Assembly (NCBI GenBank): GCA_965116945.1
Contig: OZ220734.1
Location: forward strand, 1,426,001 to 1,490,000
DNA from: Plut-88900 sp965116945
Lineage (GTDB): Bacteria > Chloroflexota > Dehalococcoidia > Plut-88900
Direction of reading: 5' to 3'
Length of the DNA: 64,000 nucleotides
Numbering within the stretch: the stretch's first letter is position 1; every line of letters begins with the position of its first letter. The notes under the pieces are model-generated. The model saw only the letters and a list, made by a program, of their open reading frames with translations. It searched no databases and was not told the DNA's origin. The position numbers and the translations under genes are program-made. Shown piece by piece: positions 59,856 to 64,000 of this stretch.

Positions 59856-60728
59856 CTATACGGGTTGGGCAGCGGGTATGGGAGACTTGATGGTCAGAAC
59901 ACGGTCCAGGCCCGCAAGGTCGGAGGTGATTACTGCTTCGGAGTCGGGCCAGAGGTCCCGGGAGCATGCCAATGCCCGTTGGCCCTGGTCCCAGCCTATT
60001 TCGACGAACATGGCGCCGCCGGGGCTGAGTTTACTCCTGGCTTGCTTTAAGAGGCGCTCAATCACGGTCATCCCGCAGGGTCCACCGTCCAGGGCTAGTA
60101 AGGGTTCGTGGCCGGTTATTTCTCTCGCCAGGTTGGAGATTTCGCCGGATGATATGTAGGGAGGGTTCGATACAAGGATGTCGATTGATGAGGGAATGGG
60201 TGCGAGGAGATCGCCCTGGAGGAGGGTTACACGGTCTTGAACACCATGCCGCGCTACGTTTTCTCCGGTCAGGGCCAGGGCGTCAGCCGAAAGGTCCGTA
60301 GCGAATATCGTTGCCGCGGGCATGTAAACGGACAGGGCAATTGCAATGGCTCCACAGCCTGTCCCCACGTCTACGATGGTAAGACCTTTGCCTTCCCACT
60401 CCTGTCTATTGGCGAACGCGCAGGCGAGTTCTACGAGGTGTTCGGTCTCGGGGCGGGGGATCAAGGCCCGGGAGTCGACCTTGAATTCCAGGCCGTAGAA
60501 CTCTCTGTGCCCGGTTATGTAGGCAGAGGGTTCCCCAGCCACCCGACGGCCGATCAATCTGTCGAATTGACGCTGATCTGGGGCTGCAATATCCGTGTCC
60601 AGATTGATGAGCAGGGTTTCTCGGGTGCACAACAGGGCGTGGCGAATAAGGTATTCAGCCTCGAAGCCCGGGTCCTGGACTCCGGAAGTCTGCAGCCGAT
60701 CCCGAGCCAGCCGCAGTGCATCTCTCAC
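59856..60728 (-). CDS. prmC: Peptide chain release factor N5-glutamine methyltransferase
   Basis: Methylates the Gln of the GGQ motif in release factors. About 290 residues from GTG (a TTG two codons earlier is also possible). The N-terminal helical domain (RDALRLARDRLQTSGVQDPG) is followed by the SAM site VDVGTGCGAIAIALSVYMP and the catalytic NPPY in ILVSNPPYISSGE. It begins 7 bases after the prfA stop, so enzyme and substrate are made together. Confidence 0.93.
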   Translation of the reverse strand: MRDALRLARDRLQTSGVQDPGFEAEYLIRHALLCTRETLLINLDTDIAAPDQRQFDRLIGRRVAGEPSAYITGHREFYGLEFKVDSRALIPRPETEHLVELACAFANRQEWEGKGLTIVDVGTGCGAIAIALSVYMPAATIFATDLSADALALTGENVARHGVQDRVTLLQGDLLAPIPSSIDILVSNPPYISSGEISNLAREITGHEPLLALDGGPCGMTVIERLLKQARSKLSPGGAMFVEIGWDQGQRALACSRDLWPDSEAVITSDLAGLDRVLTIKSPIPAAQPV

Positions 60729-60735
60729 CTTCAAC

Positions 60736-61827
60736 TTACGATCCCCCGACTGCGACCCCGGCCCGCTCCAGGTTCTCTTCCCGCTCCCTGTCTGCCAGAG
60801 CCTGTACCAGGTCCCCCATTTCGCCTTCCAGGACCTTGGGCAGGTTGTGAAGGGAAAGGCCGATTCGGTGGTCTGTGATGCGGTCCTGGGGGAAGTTGTA
60901 GGTGCGCACCTTCTCCGAGCGGTCACCGGTGCCTACCTGGGAGCGCCGGGACTCGGCTACCTCGGCCTGTTGTTTACGATATTCGATGTCGTAGAGTCGA
61001 GCGCGGAGGACCGACATGGCCTTGGTCTTGTTCTTGAGCTGGGAGCGCTCGTCCTGGCAGACGGCGACCATACCGGAAGGAAGGTGGGTGATGCGGACGG
61101 CGGTGGCCACCTTGTTGACGTTCTGGCCCCCGTGGCCCCCGGCGTGGAAGATGTCGATTTTCAGGTCATCGGGGTCTATGGTGATATCGACCTCTTCCAT
61201 CTCGGACATCACGGCCACAGTCACGGTGGAGGTGTGGATGCGGCCTGAGGACTCGGTGGCTGGGACGCGCTGGACGCGGTGGACGCCGCTTTCGTACTTG
61301 AACTTGCCGAAAGCCCCGTCGCCCTTAATTTCAAAGACGACCTCTTTGAGGCCGCCGATCCCGATATCGTTGGTGTTGAGAACCTCGGTGTTGAATCCCA
61401 GGGTCTGGGCGTATCGGGTGTACATCCGGTAGAGGTCGGAGGCAAAGAGGGCCGCTTCGTCGCCGCCGGCGCCGGCGCGAATTTCCATAATCACGTCTTT
61501 GCCGTCCCGCAGGTCACCTGTCACCAGGGCCTCCTGAATCTCCTGAGAAAGCCTGTCCTGGCGCTGCTCCAGGTCGGTGAGTTCATCACGGACCAGGGAG
61601 GCCATCTCCTCGTCCAGGTTGTCCTCGAGCATGGCGCGGTTGTCTTCGAGTTCCCGACCAATCTCCTTGAACTCGCGATACGTGGTTACCAGGTCTTCGA
61701 TTGACGCCCGCTCACGGGCGAGGGACTGGATGCGCTGGGGATTAGTAGACACTTCCGGGTCGGACAGGAGGTTGTCAATCTCCTGGAAGCGCTGGTCCAT
61801 CTCTTCCAGCCGTGCGAATTTCTCCAC
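60736..61827 (-). CDS. prfA: Peptide chain release factor 1
   Basis: Recognises UAA and UAG. 363 residues from the GTG start preceded by GGGAGGAAGA. GGQ loop in FHAGGHGGQNVNKVATAVRI and the tripeptide codon-recognition motif in RVQRVPATESSGRI. The in-frame upstream extension covers the promoter region and is not coding. First gene of prfA-prmC-HAD. Confidence 0.95.
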   Translation of the reverse strand: MEKFARLEEMDQRFQEIDNLLSDPEVSTNPQRIQSLARERASIEDLVTTYREFKEIGRELEDNRAMLEDNLDEEMASLVRDELTDLEQRQDRLSQEIQEALVTGDLRDGKDVIMEIRAGAGGDEAALFASDLYRMYTRYAQTLGFNTEVLNTNDIGIGGLKEVVFEIKGDGAFGKFKYESGVHRVQRVPATESSGRIHTSTVTVAVMSEMEEVDITIDPDDLKIDIFHAGGHGGQNVNKVATAVRITHLPSGMVAVCQDERSQLKNKTKAMSVLRARLYDIEYRKQQAEVAESRRSQVGTGDRSEKVRTYNFPQDRITDHRIGLSLHNLPKVLEGEMGDLVQALADREREENLERAGVAVGGS

Positions 61828-61885
61828 TCTTCCTCCCTGCTCACTTCGTGGAAAGGCCCCCGTGGGTCGGGGGTCTGTGGCCCCG

Positions 61886-61949
61886 ATTATAACAAAAGAG
61901 GGTGTGATACCCGTGAGAAATGCAACGGTGGGTCGGGTTCGCCTATAAT
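61886..61949. promoter_or_regulatory. Back-to-back -10 boxes between prfA and mtnA
   Basis: A perfect TATAAT on the minus strand (61,891-61,886) serves prfA and another on the plus strand (61,944-61,949) serves mtnA. No convincing -35 hexamers were found for either. Confidence 0.45.
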
Positions 61950-62022
61950 CTACCTGCCAATTCATCATATCGTGGACGGGGCGCGGCCTCGTGCCCTACT
62001 AATCCGTAAACATGAAATTCGC

Positions 62023-63057
62023 ATGAAACCCATAGAATGGACATCCGGGAAGCTGCGGCTTCTGGACCAGACCCTGCTCCCGAGGAAGAAGGTCTGGCTG
62101 GAGATTGATAATCACGAGGGAGTGTCTCGGGCCATCAGGGAGATGCGGGTGCGGGGTGCGCCTGCTATCGGCGTGGCGGCGGCTTATGGGGTGGCGCTGG
62201 CGGCTGAGGGGATTCAGGCCGAAGGGGTGGGTGACTTCATGGCCAGGCTTTCTATTGCCTGTGATGTAATCTCCGCATCCCGACCCACGGCAGTCAACCT
62301 AAAGTGGGCCGTGGAAAGGATGCGCAGGGTGGCGGGTGGGCATTCCGAGATTGACTCTGCCAAGCAAGCGCTGCTGGCCGAGGCGCAAGCCATACATAGA
62401 GAGGATGAGGCGATCAACAGACGGATCGGGGCGCACGGGGCCGAACTGATACGTGGTGGAAGCGCCGTGATGACGCATTGCAACGCCGGGGCGCTGGCGA
62501 CGGCGGGATACGGGACTGCGTTGGGAGTTATCCGTTCCGCGGTGGAGTCGGGGAGAGGGGTGAGGGTGCTGGCAACCGAGACCCGGCCTTTCCTGCAGGG
62601 AGCTCGATTAACGGCTTTTGAGCTTTCCCAGGACGGGATTGACGTAACGCTGATTACCGACTCCATGGCAGGGCATTTTCTGAAGACGGAGGACATAGGC
62701 TGTGTGGTGGTAGGGGCGGACAGGATTGCGTCAAACGGAGACGTTGCGAACAAAATTGGGACGTACTCGATAGCGGTGCTTGCGAAGGAAAACTCTGTAC
62801 CGTTCTACGTTGCGGCTCCCATTAGCACACTGGACTTGAGCCTGGACTCGGGAGACGACATCCCGATCGAAGAAAGAGACCCGAAGGAAGTGCTGGAATA
62901 TGCGGGTGTCGGGGTGGCTCCGGAGGGTGTGAAGGCGGCCCACCCGGCCTTCGACGTTACGCCGTCAAGGTATGTTTCGGCAATCATTACGGAGAATGGG
63001 ATTGCACGGGCCCCGTACGGCGAGTCGCTCAAGCTGCTTTCGGGTAACGGGGTCTAA
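62023..63057 (+). CDS. mtnA: S-methyl-5-thioribose-1-phosphate isomerase
   Basis: Methionine salvage: converts methylthioribose-1-phosphate to methylthioribulose-1-phosphate. 344 residues from the ATG beginning MKPIEWTSG. MRVRGAPAIGVAAAYGVALA is the substrate site, MTHCNAGALATAG carries the catalytic Cys and VVGADRIASNGDVANKIGTY the catalytic Asp. Divergent from prfA. mtnP starts 20 bases after the stop. Confidence 0.95.
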   Translation: MKPIEWTSGKLRLLDQTLLPRKKVWLEIDNHEGVSRAIREMRVRGAPAIGVAAAYGVALAAEGIQAEGVGDFMARLSIACDVISASRPTAVNLKWAVERMRRVAGGHSEIDSAKQALLAEAQAIHREDEAINRRIGAHGAELIRGGSAVMTHCNAGALATAGYGTALGVIRSAVESGRGVRVLATETRPFLQGARLTAFELSQDGIDVTLITDSMAGHFLKTEDIGCVVVGADRIASNGDVANKIGTYSIAVLAKENSVPFYVAAPISTLDLSLDSGDDIPIEERDPKEVLEYAGVGVAPEGVKAAHPAFDVTPSRYVSAIITENGIARAPYGESLKLLSGNGV

Positions 63058-63077
63058 TTGCTCTTGAAAGCGAGAAC

Positions 63078-63938
63078 ATGTCTGAAGCATCGGTAGGAAT
63101 TATTGGTGGAAGCGGCCTCTACGACATGGAGGCCCTGACGAATAAGGAAGAGGTGAACATTGATACGCCCTTCGGGAGTCCCAGCGACGCCATAACGATG
63201 GGGACGCTGGAGGGGCGTCGGGTGGCCTTTCTCCCACGGCATGGGAGAGGCCACAGGATAAGCCCGACGGAAATACCCGCCCGGGCAAACATCTTCGCTC
63301 TGAAGACTCTTGGTGTTACACACATAGTGTCGGTGAGTGCAGTCGGGAGTCTGAAAGAAGAGCTCCACCCGCTGGACATGGTAATCCCGGACCAGATCAT
63401 TGACCGGACAAAGAGCCGGGTCAATAGCTTCTTTGGTGGAGGAATCGTGGCACATGTGGCATTTTCAAACCCGTTCTGCCCGAGCCTCAGCCAAGTCCTT
63501 CACGATGCGGTGAGGGACGTCGGGGCCCGTGCGCACGCGGGCGGGACGTTGATTGTTATGGAAGGGCCGCTGTTTTCGACCCATGCGGAAAGCGAGCTTT
63601 ACAGGTCCTGGGGCGCGTCGATTATCGGGATGACGGCGCTGCCGGAAGCGAAGCTGGCCCGAGAGGCCGAGATCTGCTACGCCACCCTGGCCTGCGTCAC
63701 TGACTTCGACACCTGGCACCCGGACCATGACTCGGTATCGGTGGAGTTGGTAGTGTCGAACCTGCTGAAGAATGTGGCAGCGGGGCAGAAGATAGTACAG
63801 CAGCTCATGTCCAAGGTGCCGGGTCGGGAAGATTGTGTATGCCCCAGCGCGCTGGAGAATGCGATCATCACGGCGCGCGGGTCGATTCCCGAGCAGGTGA
63901 AGTCGGAGCTGGCGCCGCTGATAGGGAAGTACATGTGA
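63078..63938 (+). CDS. mtnP: S-methyl-5'-thioadenosine phosphorylase
   Basis: Cleaves methylthioadenosine with phosphate to adenine and methylthioribose-1-phosphate, the substrate of MtnA. 286 residues: GIIGGSGLYDMEAL, LPRHGRGHRISPTEIPARAN and MEGPLFSTHAESELYRSWGA, and TDFDTWHPDHDSV with the Asp and Trp of the base pocket. The order mtnA-mtnP makes one unit. The remaining 60 bases to the window edge hold no gene. Confidence 0.95.
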   Translation: MSEASVGIIGGSGLYDMEALTNKEEVNIDTPFGSPSDAITMGTLEGRRVAFLPRHGRGHRISPTEIPARANIFALKTLGVTHIVSVSAVGSLKEELHPLDMVIPDQIIDRTKSRVNSFFGGGIVAHVAFSNPFCPSLSQVLHDAVRDVGARAHAGGTLIVMEGPLFSTHAESELYRSWGASIIGMTALPEAKLAREAEICYATLACVTDFDTWHPDHDSVSVELVVSNLLKNVAAGQKIVQQLMSKVPGREDCVCPSALENAIITARGSIPEQVKSELAPLIGKYM

Positions 63939-64000
63939 TCGCGGTTATGTCCCGATTCTGGTTTTTATAACCCTCGCGCGATAAACTGTACCTTCGAACA

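Noticed and set aside
59856..60926. Longer N-terminus for prmC
   Set aside because: The extra 66 residues are an out-of-frame reading of prfA. GTG after the prfA stop fits the family length.
1..64000. CRISPR array
   Set aside because: No regularly spaced direct repeats were seen anywhere.

Overview
The window reads as a bacterial chromosome segment, most likely Chloroflexota of the Dehalococcoidia/SAR202 kind. That guess rests on gene content: an NADH-dehydrogenase operon running nuoA-B-C-D-H with no nuoEFG between D and H, two luciferase-like (LLM) flavin oxidoreductases, six amidohydrolases, two CaiB/BaiF CoA transferases, several SDR and pyridoxamine-oxidase-like enzymes, and very small zinc-ribbon proteins. 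No rRNA or marker phylogeny was available, so the placement is inference.

Region 1 (1-24,300) is ordinary genome. It holds the nuo operon (minus strand, nuoH cut by the window edge), a metallo-hydrolase, an LLM oxidoreductase, a K+ channel with a short RCK tail, and tRNA-Glu(CUC). A minus-strand catabolic cluster follows (FAD oxidoreductase, YtcJ-like amidohydrolase, PPOX-fold protein, two sister amidohydrolases). Then comes a plus-strand block: selA overlapping a zinc-ribbon/Smr gene, then rarA. An LLM/threonine-aldolase pair is followed by lspA, an rluD-type synthase and gltX, and the region ends with an amidohydrolase coupled to an SCP2-like protein.

Region 2 (about 24,300-40,050) is an accessory island. 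It is visibly more AT-rich inside, opens and closes with dispersed palindromic repeats, and carries mobile- or defence-type genes. These are a DUF6978-like/DUF1828 pair; a 1263-residue protein with a nuclease-like N-terminus; a decayed and an intact copy of a HEPN-like gene facing each other; a membrane protein coupled to a compact PD-(D/E)xK nuclease and followed by a 52-residue two-helix membrane peptide; a KilA-N protein resembling the BstA group with twin perfect palindromes inside its gene; structured intergenic elements; a DUF2806-like gene and a P63C-domain gene with an operator inside its promoter; a DDE transposase; and a gene whose 3' end is made of repeat DNA and whose promoter implies a leaderless mRNA.

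Region 3 (40,100-64,000) returns to chromosomal genes. It has a lipoprotein VWA protein, a three-gene envelope operon (FixH/YtkA-like protein, His/Met-rich lipoprotein, polytopic protein with a six-Cys cluster), SDR and PPOX enzymes, an amidohydrolase, mutM, and two CoA transferases plus an SDR. A DUF5678-like protein stands next to a retropepsin-like protease, followed by three tandem polysaccharide deacetylases, rmuC, another amidohydrolase, a small HAD phosphatase, prfA-prmC and the methionine-salvage pair mtnA-mtnP. Intergenic spaces here carry a modular palindromic repeat family and one 40-bp perfect palindrome.

The best candidates for an undescribed system are, in order: the nuclease/membrane module at 31,126-32,209 between facing HEPN-like copies; the 1263-residue protein; the KilA-N gene with its internal palindromes and neighbouring structured element; the DUF5678-like/retropepsin pair; and the six-Cys membrane operon.
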